A DNA stretch of 64,000 nucleotides from Pedobacter psychroterrae (GCF_004331695.1 NZ_SJSL01000007.1:124001-188000), one strand, 5' to 3'; positions 43,620-53,824 are shown, numbered from the stretch's first letter. Numbers and translations: made by a program. Notes: generated by a model from the sequence alone, not told the origin.

Positions 43620-44678
43620 ATGAAAAAAAAACTTATAATAAGCCTGATCTGCATTGCCATCATCGGTTTTATTGCCTACAAATTGGTCACCAACAAAAAG
43701 AAAATTGATGAGAAGAACCAACCTGCCAAGGTTAGGAACGTGCTTATACCTGTAACTACCACTATCGTTAAGGAAGAAATACAAGATGTTGGCTTGGTGA
43801 AAACAGGTATGTTTGCTCCATTTAAGGAGGCAAAAGTACGCTCTTTAAGCAGCGGAAATGTACAGCGATTGTTGTTCAACCTCGGAGATAACGTAAGACA
43901 GGGGCAGACCCTCGCTATCATTGAGACACGGTTGTTGGAACTTGATCTACAGAAATCCGAATCCAATGTGTTTAAACTGAAGCATGACCTGCAGACCTAC
44001 ACAGAACTGTTGGAAGGAAATGCGGCCACACAGGAAAAGGTCAACGATATTCGTCAGACCTATAACGATGCCATGAACCTTTCACAGCAGTTGCGCAGAC
44101 AGATAGCTAATGCGACCATCAAGGCACCGACCAGTGGTGTCATTGGCTCAAAGACGGTTGAAGAAGGGATGTTTGTCAGTACCAGTGCAGAGATCACTTC
44201 GATTGTCAATCTTTCACAGCTTAAGGTGCAAGTATATCTTACCGAAGCCGAAGTATACCAGATCGTACCTGGCCAAAAGATCAAACTGACGACCGATGTG
44301 TACCCCGACAGGTCATTTATCGGCACCGTTACCTTTATAAGCCCACAAGCCAATCAGGCCTATAACTATCTGGTAGAGATTGCCGCTGCTAATGAAAAGG
44401 ACGCCCCTTTACATTCTGGTACGTTCGCATATGCCGATTTTTCAAAGAAAACAGCACAGAAAATCCTGATGATTCCCCGCGAGGCACTCAACTCAAGTAC
44501 TCAGGATGCTTCCGTTTATGTGGTAAGGGATGGAAAAGCAGTATTGCGCAGCATCAAGGTCGGCGTTGAATATGGCAGTAACATACAGGTGGCAGCCGGG
44601 TTGCAAGCGGGAGACCAAATCATTACATCCGGACAGATTAATTTGAAGGATGGTACATTAATTAACATTTCTAAATAA
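43620..44678 (+). CDS. RND efflux periplasmic adaptor (membrane fusion protein)
   Basis: The 352-residue protein has an N-terminal membrane anchor (IISLICIAIIGFIAYKLV), a lipoyl-like split domain (RSLSSGNVQRLLFNLGDNVRQGQTLAII, partial; TIKAPTSGVIGSKTVEEG), a coiled coil (about 105-160) and a C-terminal beta-barrel and membrane-proximal domain (VRDGKAVLRSIKVGVEYG). No lipobox cysteine is present. It links the outer membrane channel to the RND pump, 11 bases before the RND gene. Confidence 0.93.
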   Translation: MKKKLIISLICIAIIGFIAYKLVTNKKKIDEKNQPAKVRNVLIPVTTTIVKEEIQDVGLVKTGMFAPFKEAKVRSLSSGNVQRLLFNLGDNVRQGQTLAIIETRLLELDLQKSESNVFKLKHDLQTYTELLEGNAATQEKVNDIRQTYNDAMNLSQQLRRQIANATIKAPTSGVIGSKTVEEGMFVSTSAEITSIVNLSQLKVQVYLTEAEVYQIVPGQKIKLTTDVYPDRSFIGTVTFISPQANQAYNYLVEIAAANEKDAPLHSGTFAYADFSKKTAQKILMIPREALNSSTQDASVYVVRDGKAVLRSIKVGVEYGSNIQVAAGLQAGDQIITSGQINLKDGTLINISK

Positions 44679-44689
44679 AGAACGGGACT

Positions 44690-47600
44690 ATGTCAATAAC
44701 CGGAATAGCCATTAAAAGGCCCTTATTACTTATCGTTATCTTTACGGTACTGGTACTTTTCGGGGTACAGTCGTACCTGAGCTTAAACTACAACCTGCTT
44801 CCCAAGATCGAAGTTCCGACTGTTACCATTAGTACCTTATATCCGGGTGGCTCGGCAGCTGAGGTACAGACCACAGTGACCAAGAAACTGGAAGATGCTT
44901 TTTCTTCTGTAGAGGGGCTTGACCAAATCAATTCAACTTCACAAGAAAGTGTTTCCATCATAGTCATATCCTTCAAGAGCGGAACAGATGTAGACAAAGC
45001 GGAACGTGACGTACAGCGTAAAGCTGACCAAGCTATGAATGATTTGCCTGACGATGCTAAGCGGCCACAGGTAAATAAAGTAAACTTAGAAGAAACACCA
45101 GTAATCAAGGCAGGAGTTACAGCCAATATGGCATCACGTAATCTGTACGATCTTGTAGACAACCAATTGAAACCTATATTGCAGAATGTGGCCGGTGTCG
45201 GTCAGGTAAATATAATTGGCGGGGATAAGCGTGAAATACAAATTAATATCAATCAGAACAAACTGCTGACCTATGGGCTTTCCATTTCGCAAGTTACGCA
45301 GGCTATTAATAATGCCAATATTTCTTTCCCTGCCGGTAGTATAAAGACACAGAACCAGCAGCTTTCTATCCGATATGATGCCAATGTAAAGTCGTTGGAT
45401 CAATTGCGGGAACTAATTGTACTGCAACAGCCCGGACAGGGAGTAGTTTATCTAAAAGATATCGCCGAGGTGGTGGATGCGACAGCCGAGACGACGGCTA
45501 TCAATCACATTGACGGTATTCCTTCAATTGGGGTTCAGATTGTTAAACAGAGTGACGCTAATGCCGTTGATGTTAGTGAACTGGTGAAGAAGGCGTTCGA
45601 AAAAATTGAAAACCAATATAAGGGACAAAAATTGAATTTTAATATTTCTACAGATCAGAGTGTGTACACACTGCACGCGGCTGACTCAGTAATGTTCGAT
45701 TTAATGCTTGCGGTAATTATCGTGGGTATCGTAATGCTGGCATTCTTGCACAGTTTCCGGAGCTCAATGTTTGTATTGGTAGCATTGCCTGCGTCCATTA
45801 TTCCAACGTTTATTGCAATGTATTTTCTTGGGTTTTCGCTGAACCTAATGACCCTTATGGCATTATCATTAGTTGTGGGCATCCTTGTAGATGACTCTAT
45901 CGTGGTATTAGAAAATATCTATCGCCACATGGAGATGGGATCTGATCGACGTAAGGCGGCCCTTGAAGGCCGTAACGAGATCGGGTTTACTGCACTTTCC
46001 ATTACCCTGGTAGATGTGGTGGTATTTCTTCCGCTGGCTATGGCCGGAGGAATGATTGGTTCAATACTACGTGAATTCTCGCTAGTGGTAGTGATCTCTA
46101 CACTGATGAGTTTATTTGTTTCATTTACTATCACGCCACTTTTGGCAAGCCGTTTTGGTAAATTGGAACATTTGAGAGGAGATACGCTTTGGGGAAGAAT
46201 TAATGTTGGCTTTGAACGTTTTATTGACAATATTAAAGAAGTTTATGGAGAACTGCTACAAAAGGTACTCCGTAAAAAAAGATGGCTTTTATCAGGTACA
46301 ATATTATTAATCATAGGAGCCGTTGCATTGGTTCCAATGGGCTTTATTGGTGCTGCTTTCATTCCAAAGGCAGATCAGAGTAACCTAATTCTAAATATGG
46401 AACTTGAACCAACAGCAACCATATACAAAACTAATATGCTGGTACAGCAGGCCGAAAAAATCCTTCTAGAACAGACTGAAGTGCAAAAGGTATTTTCCAG
46501 TATAGGTTTTGTAAGCGGTAGCGTATCGGGAACCAGCAGTAATGCCAATCTGGCGGAGCTGACCCTGTCATTGGTAGATAAGAAAAAACGCACAATGACT
46601 GCCGAAGAATACGGAACATTTATTCAACAAAAGCTTAGCAGTGCAATTACCGGGGCTAAGTTTACGGTATCATCAACATCTATTACCGGAAATATCAGCA
46701 GTGCTCCAATACAAATTGCAGTGAAAGGTGTAGATCTTAATCAAGTTCGTCAGATTGCAGAGGCCTATAAAAAAGTTGTAGAAGAAGTGCCAGGTACCCA
46801 ATTTGTAAAATTTTCTGTAAAGGATAGAAAACCTGAGGTGGACATCAAACTGAACAGGGAAAAGATGAGTATGTTGAGATTGAATGCTGGTACAGTAGGA
46901 GCCACGTTACAGAATTCTTTCAGTGGAAGCGATAAAAGCCAGTTCAAGCAGGAAGGTAATGAGTACAATATCATGGTAAGTCTGGATAAGTTCAATCGTT
47001 CCGATATCAAATATGTACGTAATCTGCCTTTTATAAATTCGCAGGGACAAACGATATTGCTGAACCAATTTGCTGAGGTTAGCGAGGCTCTTGGAGAAAC
47101 AACCTTGCAACGTATCGACCGTTTGGGTTCTATTACTGTTCAGTCGAATGTAACTGGTAGGCCTACAGGAACGGTGAGTGATGAGATCAAGAAAAAAGTG
47201 GAGTCTATCAAGGTTCCTGAGGGTATCAACATTGAATTTCTCGGTGATTCTAAAAACCAGGGAGATGCCTTCGGAAGCCTTGGACTGGCATTGATTACTG
47301 CAATACTGTTGGTTTACCTGATTATGGTGGCCCTTTATGAAAATGCCGTATATCCTTTTGTGGTATTGTTTTCTATACCGGTTGCACTGGTTGGTGCATT
47401 TCTGATCCTAGCCATTACCATGGAAACGTTGAACATATTTACCATTATCGGGATGATCATGCTCCTGGGGCTTGTGTCAAAGAATGCTATCCTTATCGTG
47501 GATTTTACCAATAACCTAAAAGCCGAAGGTTATGCGGTGAAAGATGCTTTGATAGAAGCAGGAAAGGAAAGGCTACGACCGATATTGATGACCACCCTAG

Positions 47601-47827
47601 CGATGATTTTTGGGATGCTTCCCATAGCTATTGCCAGTGGTGCTGCGTCTGAAATAAAAAACGGAATGGCTTGGGTTATTATCGGTGGATTGACCAGTTC
47701 CATGATCTTGACGCTATTCGTGGTGCCAAGTATGTACCTTATTATCGAAAACCTCATTTCCAGGTTCTCGAAAGGGAAGGAAGAAAAAGAACATAATCTG
47801 CCAGAACCCAAAGCGAATCTAAGCTAA
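44690..47827 (+). CDS. RND-family multidrug efflux transporter (AcrB-like)
   Basis: The 1045-residue protein has the RND layout: 12 membrane helices with two large periplasmic loops. It starts MSITGIAIKRPLLLIVIFTVL and has the proton-relay LVVGILVDDSIVVLENIYRH in TM4, the motif LEGRNEIGFTALSITLVDVVVFLP and a C-terminal GLVSKNAILIVDFTNNL repeat. It is of the HAE1/AcrB type and may export drugs or dyes; the substrate is unknown. Its 3' end meets a perfect terminator. Confidence 0.95.
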   Translation: MSITGIAIKRPLLLIVIFTVLVLFGVQSYLSLNYNLLPKIEVPTVTISTLYPGGSAAEVQTTVTKKLEDAFSSVEGLDQINSTSQESVSIIVISFKSGTDVDKAERDVQRKADQAMNDLPDDAKRPQVNKVNLEETPVIKAGVTANMASRNLYDLVDNQLKPILQNVAGVGQVNIIGGDKREIQININQNKLLTYGLSISQVTQAINNANISFPAGSIKTQNQQLSIRYDANVKSLDQLRELIVLQQPGQGVVYLKDIAEVVDATAETTAINHIDGIPSIGVQIVKQSDANAVDVSELVKKAFEKIENQYKGQKLNFNISTDQSVYTLHAADSVMFDLMLAVIIVGIVMLAFLHSFRSSMFVLVALPASIIPTFIAMYFLGFSLNLMTLMALSLVVGILVDDSIVVLENIYRHMEMGSDRRKAALEGRNEIGFTALSITLVDVVVFLPLAMAGGMIGSILREFSLVVVISTLMSLFVSFTITPLLASRFGKLEHLRGDTLWGRINVGFERFIDNIKEVYGELLQKVLRKKRWLLSGTILLIIGAVALVPMGFIGAAFIPKADQSNLILNMELEPTATIYKTNMLVQQAEKILLEQTEVQKVFSSIGFVSGSVSGTSSNANLAELTLSLVDKKKRTMTAEEYGTFIQQKLSSAITGAKFTVSSTSITGNISSAPIQIAVKGVDLNQVRQIAEAYKKVVEEVPGTQFVKFSVKDRKPEVDIKLNREKMSMLRLNAGTVGATLQNSFSGSDKSQFKQEGNEYNIMVSLDKFNRSDIKYVRNLPFINSQGQTILLNQFAEVSEALGETTLQRIDRLGSITVQSNVTGRPTGTVSDEIKKKVESIKVPEGINIEFLGDSKNQGDAFGSLGLALITAILLVYLIMVALYENAVYPFVVLFSIPVALVGAFLILAITMETLNIFTIIGMIMLLGLVSKNAILIVDFTNNLKAEGYAVKDALIEAGKERLRPILMTTLAMIFGMLPIAIASGAASEIKNGMAWVIIGGLTSSMILTLFVVPSMYLIIENLISRFSKGKEEKEHNLPEPKANLS

Positions 47828-47850
47828 TACAACTTATAGCTATTATTGAC

Positions 47851-47885
47851 TAAAAGCATCAGCTCAAAATAGCTGATGCTTTTTA
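47851..47885. terminator. Bidirectional terminator between RND and LytTR genes
   Basis: AAAAGCATCAGCT (47851-47863) and AGCTGATGCTTTT (47870-47882) pair perfectly over 13 bp around CAAAAT, with a T-run on the plus side and an A-rich 5' side giving T's on the minus side. It lies between convergent genes. Confidence 0.88.
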
Positions 47886-47890
47886 ACTGT

Positions 47891-48619
47891 CTAAGGCGTC
47901 TCGGAATTGAGGGTTCCTCCCGAATATAATTTAAAGAAGTCTTTTTTGTATACATCGCCTAGTGGGATTTCTGTTTCGCCGAGGTAGATGTTGTGGTGAT
48001 CAAATGAATCCACAAGATTGATATTGATGACGTACGATTTGCTGACCCTTAAAAATAGATGTTGGGGAATTTTTTGGTGAATAGTCTTTAGGTTCATGGC
48101 TGTAATCAGTTTCTGAGTGCCAACATATATAACCACATAATCTTTCAGCCCCTCTATAAAGCGGATATCTAAGAAATTGATCTTGTAAAATCTCCGATCT
48201 GCCTTTATCAATAAAAAATCTCCGGCATTGGCTTCCAGTGTATTTTTTATAGTATCATCAGATAGCAATCCCTTATATAATTTCGCTTTGTTGATGGCTT
48301 TCTCCAGTCTAGATTTTACGATAGGCTTCAACAGATAGTCAATCGCATCCAGTTCGTAGCTTTCCAATGCATACTTCGGATAGGCGGTAGTGAAAATGAT
48401 CAATGAGTCTTTAGGAAGTTGCGCTGCAAATTCCAGTCCAGAAACCATGGGCATTTCAATATCCAGAAAAATAAGGTCTACAGAATTTGTTTTTAAAAAA
48501 ATAATTGCCGTTAGGGCATTAGTGAATGTACCAAGTATTTCCAAATCGGATACATCCGCTATCAAGGCCTGCATTTCTTGTCTTGCTAGAGGCTCGTCAT
48601 CTATTATGATACAGTTCAT
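47891..48619 (-). CDS. LytTR-family response regulator
   Basis: The 242-residue protein has a receiver domain with IIDDEPLARQEM, the phosphorylation Asp in DLIFLDIEMPMVSG (about Asp55), and a C-terminal LytTR DNA-binding domain (FLRVSKSYVININLVDSF, KKDFFKLYSGG). It overlaps the sensor kinase gene by four bases and is probably its partner. Its convergent position beside the efflux operon suggests, but does not prove, control of that operon. Confidence 0.93.
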   Translation of the reverse strand: MNCIIIDDEPLARQEMQALIADVSDLEILGTFTNALTAIIFLKTNSVDLIFLDIEMPMVSGLEFAAQLPKDSLIIFTTAYPKYALESYELDAIDYLLKPIVKSRLEKAINKAKLYKGLLSDDTIKNTLEANAGDFLLIKADRRFYKINFLDIRFIEGLKDYVVIYVGTQKLITAMNLKTIHQKIPQHLFLRVSKSYVININLVDSFDHHNIYLGETEIPLGDVYKKDFFKLYSGGTLNSETP

Positions 48620-49698
48620 AATGGTATTGTTAATTTAATTTCATATTTGGTCTGGGTCGATTTGAAATCAAGAATATGATTATCCCCATATAAAAGTTCG
48701 AGTCGGCGTTTTATATTTCCCAATCCCAATCCGCCGCTTTTTATATTAGAAGAGGGCTTGTAAATAGGATCTTTTGAATTTACACAATCGAAAAAAAGCT
48801 GATTTCCAACTACCTCAATGTCGATATGTATGAATGATTCTGAGCCATTGATATCTACACTATGCTTTACCGCATTTTCTACAAAAGTGGTAAAAAGGTT
48901 TGGTGGAAGAAAAACACTGTTGATTATTTTAGCTTCTGTCTTACTTGTAATCTTAACCGAGAGATTATCTCTCCTCAATTTTTCCAGGTCTAGAAAGTTG
49001 GATAGAAAATTTATTTCAGACTTTAGCAATGTCCTTTCCTCATTGTTCTCATAAAGTTGATAGCGAAGAAACTCGGATAGTTTCATGATAACGGTCGTCG
49101 CTTTTTCCGGATCTACACGAACCAAAGACTTGATCCCATTAAGCATGTTGAAAAGAAAATGTGGATTGATCTGGTTTCTAAGTTCATTCAATTCCATTTT
49201 GAACGTAACATTGTTCAACTCACGGATCCTTTCATTATCCCTCATCCATCGCTGAAAAAGCTTGATCATTGTGGTTACAAGTATGATCGGGATCAATATC
49301 ACCATTCCCTCATAGAACCCTCTTTCGGGATCGGGGTCAATTCCTTTGTTTATGAAGTCCTTATGTGGAAAATACACTTGCATAACATTAGAAATGGTTG
49401 CGAGGGAAATAAAGACCAATATAAAAAGAGATACAAAATACATCACATATCTGCCCTTAAAGAAAAGTATTGGGACTAGGATATTCATATTGATATAGCA
49501 CATGGCTACTAAAGGGATGTATATGAACAAAACTTTTAGATACCTAATCGATCCCCTATATTCCGTTGCCTGTTTTGAAAAGAATATGATAGCCAAGATG
49601 CCAAGTAAAAGTACAACATGGCGCAGGAGCCTATAATTATCTTCAGTTATAAATCTGATAACCTTTGTGTCCTGAACCTCTTGTTTGCCGTATCCCAT
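48616..49698 (-). CDS. LytS/YehU-type sensor histidine kinase
   Basis: The 360-residue protein has four membrane helices (about 27-45, 57-75, 83-105, 128-147) and a His_kinase domain with the phospho-acceptor His in LRNQINPHFLFNMLNGIKSL, followed by an HATPase domain with FVENAVKHS and GLGLGNIKRRL. The start is ATG 49698. It forms a two-component pair with the LytTR regulator. Confidence 0.92.
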   Translation of the reverse strand: MGYGKQEVQDTKVIRFITEDNYRLLRHVVLLLGILAIIFFSKQATEYRGSIRYLKVLFIYIPLVAMCYINMNILVPILFFKGRYVMYFVSLFILVFISLATISNVMQVYFPHKDFINKGIDPDPERGFYEGMVILIPIILVTTMIKLFQRWMRDNERIRELNNVTFKMELNELRNQINPHFLFNMLNGIKSLVRVDPEKATTVIMKLSEFLRYQLYENNEERTLLKSEINFLSNFLDLEKLRRDNLSVKITSKTEAKIINSVFLPPNLFTTFVENAVKHSVDINGSESFIHIDIEVVGNQLFFDCVNSKDPIYKPSSNIKSGGLGLGNIKRRLELLYGDNHILDFKSTQTKYEIKLTIPL

Positions 49699-49901
49699 AG
49701 CCTTTTTGTGAAAAATTAAACGCTAAACAAATATAGGACTAACTAAGCCACGATAATAAGAAATTATACCAACCATACCTTTCTTTATACTAAACCGTTC
49801 GGAGCTGGCATTTAGTATAAATTGTAAGTCGGTTGGTATAATAACGAAAATTGCCTTTCCTTTTATTACGTCTTTTGTCCTGTTCATATTTTTAAGCAAC
49901 G

Positions 49902-50351
49902 ATGAATCTATCATACATGTTTCAGGAATTTATCACACAGATAATGGATGATGGTCTTTTATCAGAAGTCCAGCAAGAGGAAAAGATCATCCAGGTCTTT
50001 GACCTGTTCCGTTTTATTCGCATCTACAAGCAGCCATTGACGGTAAACGATTACCGGGATACGATTAATATTGTAGATGAGAATGGTGTTCAAAAGGGAA
50101 TTTATTTCTGTGACCTTCTTTGTAATACTAGGTATTCTTTTGACAGACTTTTATACATGCCAAGTGAGCTAATCTCTTTGAGAAAAATATTAAAGATCAA
50201 AGAATTATGGTTTGTTATTATCGAGGAAAGCTTTTATGCTGGCGATCTAAAGGCTTCAAAAGAATTTATCAAAAACAATAAGGTGGCTAACTTATATGAT
50301 AAGATCTTTTACTTTAATTCTTCTCAGTCAACAATTAAAATTTTAAAATAG
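49902..50351 (+). CDS. Hypothetical protein (149 aa)
   Basis: From the ATG at 49902 the protein reads MNLSYMFQEFITQIMDDGLL and ends SQSTIKILK. It has no signal peptide or membrane helix and is rich in Phe, Ile and acidic residues. I do not recognise it. It ends five bases before the beta-barrel gene and has no gene within 200 bases upstream, so it leads a two-gene unit in the accessory region. Its low GC content fits the surrounding sequence. Confidence 0.6.
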   Translation: MNLSYMFQEFITQIMDDGLLSEVQQEEKIIQVFDLFRFIRIYKQPLTVNDYRDTINIVDENGVQKGIYFCDLLCNTRYSFDRLLYMPSELISLRKILKIKELWFVIIEESFYAGDLKASKEFIKNNKVANLYDKIFYFNSSQSTIKILK

Positions 50352-50356
50352 ATAAA

Positions 50357-51349
50357 ATGAAAATGATAAAAAAAGCAACATTAATATTAGGTATTTTATT
50401 CTTCTCGATGGAATGTTTTGCTCAGGATAGTGTCAGTGTCCCAAAAAGAGCAGTTGTATATGCAGCTGATAAATTTGCAATCGCCCGTCCTTTAAACATC
50501 GAGTTCTCAAACGCAGCACCCTATAGTTTTACTTCTAAAAGGGGAGGTACCTCTTTACAAGAAAGTAAAGTCAACAACTTTACTCAAGCAAAGATCAGTG
50601 CTAACTTCAACTTTATCAAAAGAAAGACATGGTTATTGGGTGCCACTGTAGGATACAGATATACCAGCGCAGAAGCTGACATGACCGATCCTTTTACGGG
50701 AAAATCCACAGTGCTTGATGAAGATTTTCACTACCTTTTTTCATCCTTGAACCTTACTTATTTCTCGAAACTTTTTGGAAAAAGAACGATCTACTCTTCT
50801 AGTGTTGTAGTAGATGGTAGCGATAAGCATTTTGAGCGGGTTAGGGGGGTAATAACAGTTGTGATGGTTTTAAAAGCCAATGAACGTACAAAAATGACTT
50901 TAGGGTTAGCGGCCAATATTGACCCTACTGCGCAGACTCCTGTAATACCTATATTTACCTATGAACACAAATTCAATAATGGTTTGATTGCCGATATTAC
51001 GCTGCCAAGAAGTATCTATCTTAGGAAATATGCTTTCAATAATACCGGACGCGTTTCTTTAGGTACTGAATTGGACCAAACCTCATTTTACCTATATAAC
51101 ATAGATGGCACAGATCAGAGATATCAATATAGACAGTTAGATATTAATAGTGGGGTAATCTATGAACATGCAATAGGTAATTTTGTAATCACCGGAAAAA
51201 CAGGGTTTAAGATGACTCCTTCCGGAAGATTATTTAGAAAACAAGATTCATTCAAGGATGCGATATTTGAAACTAAGCCTGATCCGACATTCTACTTTAA
51301 CGTTGGGGTTTCCTTCAATCCGTTTACGCTTCTTAAAAAGAACAAATAG
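50357..51349 (+). CDS. DUF6268-like outer membrane beta-barrel protein
   Basis: The 330-residue protein has a Sec signal (ends CFAQ) and alternating beta-strand pattern throughout, with the LGATVGYRYTS and FNFIKRKTWLLGATVGYR segments and a C-terminal strand ending FYFNVGVSFNPF. This fits DUF6268-type outer membrane proteins; the family assignment is by recall only. It is coupled to the unrecognised gene upstream. The function is unknown; it may be a channel or an envelope-stabilising protein. Confidence 0.65.
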   Translation: MKMIKKATLILGILFFSMECFAQDSVSVPKRAVVYAADKFAIARPLNIEFSNAAPYSFTSKRGGTSLQESKVNNFTQAKISANFNFIKRKTWLLGATVGYRYTSAEADMTDPFTGKSTVLDEDFHYLFSSLNLTYFSKLFGKRTIYSSSVVVDGSDKHFERVRGVITVVMVLKANERTKMTLGLAANIDPTAQTPVIPIFTYEHKFNNGLIADITLPRSIYLRKYAFNNTGRVSLGTELDQTSFYLYNIDGTDQRYQYRQLDINSGVIYEHAIGNFVITGKTGFKMTPSGRLFRKQDSFKDAIFETKPDPTFYFNVGVSFNPFTLLKKNK

Positions 51350-51508
51350 AAGTTTTATCAAATAGTCAATGATTATTAGATTTCATTGGTTATTTTAATG
51401 TTTGATTGGGAATGTGGATATATGCCCCATTGAGACTTATATATATTGCGACGGTATGGGTAGAATGATTGAAGTAGATTTGCTTATCTTTACGAGCTGA
51501 AGACTCTT

Positions 51509-52117
51509 ATGAAAGAAAATCTCTTGCAAACCTCTTTAGAGCCATTATTGGATTATTTCAATGGCTTCATCCCCCTTAGTGGAGAGGAAAAACAATTGGT
51601 TACAAAGTTATTCAAACCACGCTTGTACAGGAAAAGACAGTATGTTTTGCAAGAGGGGGATATCTGCGCACAGTTTAATTTTGTGGTTCGTGGATGTTTG
51701 AGGATGTATAAGGTTGATGAGAAAGGCAATACCCATATTATACAATTCACTGCAGAGAATTGGTGGCTAATGGACATTGGTAGTTTTCACTTAAAGACAC
51801 CATCTGAACTCAATATCGATGCACTAGAAGATACTATGGTTTTTCAGGTTAGCCATGAAAATCTGATAGACCTTTACACCAGGGCTCCAAAATTCAATCT
51901 CATATTCCGTGTACTGATAGAAAACAGTTTCGTTTCGCTTCAAAAAAGACTGCTGCAGAATATCAGTTCTACAGCAGAAGAACGCTACCTTTCCTTCATG
52001 CAAAGCTATTCGCATCTTACCAATCGGCTGCCACAGGTGCAGATGGCGGCATTTATTGGCATTACGCCAGAGTTCTTGAGCCGACTGCGCAATAAGCAGG
52101 TAAAGGCAAAATCTTAA
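51509..52117 (+). CDS. Crp/Fnr-family transcriptional regulator
   Basis: The 202-residue protein has a cyclic nucleotide-binding-like domain (FNFVVRGCLRMYKVDEKGNTHIIQF, partial) and a C-terminal winged helix (AAFIGITPEFLSRLRNKQ). No cysteine cluster for Fe-S binding is seen. Members of this subtype often sit next to the oxidoreductase gene they control. Here the NAD(P)-binding oxidoreductase and two NTF2-like genes follow on the same strand 103 bases on. Confidence 0.9.
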   Translation: MKENLLQTSLEPLLDYFNGFIPLSGEEKQLVTKLFKPRLYRKRQYVLQEGDICAQFNFVVRGCLRMYKVDEKGNTHIIQFTAENWWLMDIGSFHLKTPSELNIDALEDTMVFQVSHENLIDLYTRAPKFNLIFRVLIENSFVSLQKRLLQNISSTAEERYLSFMQSYSHLTNRLPQVQMAAFIGITPEFLSRLRNKQVKAKS

Positions 52118-52219
52118 ACCAGATCAATGTTATTTCTTGATGCAGTTCATTGGAGGAAGCTCTGATGAAACCGCAACTTTGTGTTATTAAATTAATCATT
52201 AACGATAAATAGAAATAAC

Positions 52220-52870
52220 ATGAAAACATTATTGAAAGTAGCCATCATCGGCTTGGGAAACATTGGCAAAGTAGTTGCCAAAAATTTAGTGAATGGAAAT
52301 CAACCTGTAATTATAGCCAGTAGAAACTTAGCAGATGCAAATGCATTGGCCAAAGAATTGGGAAGTCTTGCAACTGCTACAGAAACAGCCGAGGCTATTA
52401 AGCAGGCAGATGTTGTAATCCTTTCTGTTTGGTTCAATACGATACAAGAGTTCTTCACTACCTACGCAACAGAACTTCAGGGCAAGATTATCATCGATCC
52501 ATCAAATCCTATCGCTCCAGACGAAAACGGAGGTTTTAAGAAAATTATAGGGGAGAATGAATCTGCCGGACAACTGAATGCAGCAATTCTACCACAAGGA
52601 GCAAAATTGGCAAAAGCATTCGGAACATTAGGTGCAGCCTCTTTAGAAACAGCCTCTTCACAAACACCAGAAAAAGCAGTTTTATTTTATGCAACAGACG
52701 ATAGTACTATTGATACTGTTGTAGAAGAATTGATAGCCGAAAGCGGATTTGATGCGTTGAAAGTTGGCGGTTTAGCGCAGTCTATTCGCATAGAGGTTTT
52801 TGGTGATCTACACGAGTTTGGAGCTATAGGCAAACCAGTGAATGTTGCAGATGCAGAAGCAAAATTATAG
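52220..52870 (+). CDS. NADPH-dependent F420-reductase-like oxidoreductase
   Basis: The 216-residue protein has an N-terminal Rossmann motif (IIGLGNIGKVVAKNLVNGN), the KQADVVILSVWFNTIQEF block and the FGTLGAASLETAS region of the F420_oxidored/NADP-binding family (usual length about 200-230). Despite the name, members in organisms without F420 are usually of unknown redox role. It is followed after 34 bases by a secreted NTF2-like protein. Confidence 0.82.
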   Translation: MKTLLKVAIIGLGNIGKVVAKNLVNGNQPVIIASRNLADANALAKELGSLATATETAEAIKQADVVILSVWFNTIQEFFTTYATELQGKIIIDPSNPIAPDENGGFKKIIGENESAGQLNAAILPQGAKLAKAFGTLGAASLETASSQTPEKAVLFYATDDSTIDTVVEELIAESGFDALKVGGLAQSIRIEVFGDLHEFGAIGKPVNVADAEAKL

Positions 52871-52904
52871 TAAAAAAGATTAATCATTTAATAAAAAAAT
52901 CAAC

Positions 52905-53357
52905 ATGAAAAAATCAATAACAGGCCTTATGGCCATCCTAGCAGTTGTATTCTTTGCAACAACTGTTAATGCCCAGTCTAAAGATCAAGCCGCGGTTAAA
53001 ACAGTAGTTCAAAATTACTTTGGTGCCTTAAATGCATCGGACGTTAACAAAGTAGCATCCTATTTCATCACTGATGGAGTTTTATTAGCTCCCGGTGCTC
53101 CCACGGCCACAGGCACCGATCAATTGAAAGGTACATTTAAGTATGTGTTCGACAATTTCACGTACATTCTTGCGGTTGCCATCGCCGACGTAACCGTAGA
53201 GGGCGACTATGCATTTGTAGCATCGACTTCAAACGGTTCATTTGTAATAAAGTCAAGTAATCAAAAAATCGAAGATGATTTTAGGGAAACCTTCATCCTT
53301 AAAAGGGTAAATGGGCAATGGAAAATTGCACGTTACATGTACAATAAATCTAAATAA
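52905..53357 (+). CDS. Secreted SnoaL/NTF2-like protein
   Basis: The 150-residue protein has a Sec signal (ends TVNAQ) and an NTF2-like fold pattern (AVKTVVQNYFGALNASDVNKVASYFITDGVL, partial; VNGQWKIARYMYNKSK). It resembles the SgcJ/EcaC family. No catalytic motif is visible. It belongs to the gene series after the Crp/Fnr regulator. Confidence 0.8.
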   Translation: MKKSITGLMAILAVVFFATTVNAQSKDQAAVKTVVQNYFGALNASDVNKVASYFITDGVLLAPGAPTATGTDQLKGTFKYVFDNFTYILAVAIADVTVEGDYAFVASTSNGSFVIKSSNQKIEDDFRETFILKRVNGQWKIARYMYNKSK

Positions 53358-53377
53358 GAAATCTTAAACTCTATAAT

Positions 53378-53713
53378 ATGACAGCAGACCAAATCCTTTC
53401 CCATCACCTCGTTGCCTTTGGTAATAATGACCTTGATGAAATCATGAAAGACTACACCGAAGAATCAATCGTCTTTGCCGAAAAGGGAGTTGTTTCAGGT
53501 ATCGAAGCCATCCGCGAGTTTTTTACGGAAATGTTTCTAATGATTCCGTCGGGATCAGAATTTGAAATGATGCACATGAATGTTGTTCTTAATGTATCGC
53601 ACATCATCTGGTCGAGCAAATCTAGTACGGCAGATATCCCGTTCGGTACTGATACATTTGTTTTTGAGCAAGATAAAATAAGGTTTCATACGGTATCTGC
53701 CTACTTAAAATAG
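53378..53713 (+). CDS. Cytoplasmic NTF2-like protein
   Basis: The 111-residue protein (MTADQILSHHLVAFGNNDLD) lacks a signal peptide and shows the NTF2-like fold with a central helix and a curved sheet (FVFEQDKIRFHTVSAYLK). The function is unknown; it resembles SnoaL-type polyketide cyclase-like proteins. It starts 20 bases after the secreted NTF2-like gene, the last plus-strand gene before a terminator. Confidence 0.78.
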   Translation: MTADQILSHHLVAFGNNDLDEIMKDYTEESIVFAEKGVVSGIEAIREFFTEMFLMIPSGSEFEMMHMNVVLNVSHIIWSSKSSTADIPFGTDTFVFEQDKIRFHTVSAYLK

Positions 53714-53824
53714 GCATAAATGGACTATCAGTAATTACTCTTCCAAAATTTTCGAAAAACCGCCTATTTCAATCAATTCGTCCACAAAATGGTTCGAATT
53801 TCGCACCGTTACTGACCCGTATCT

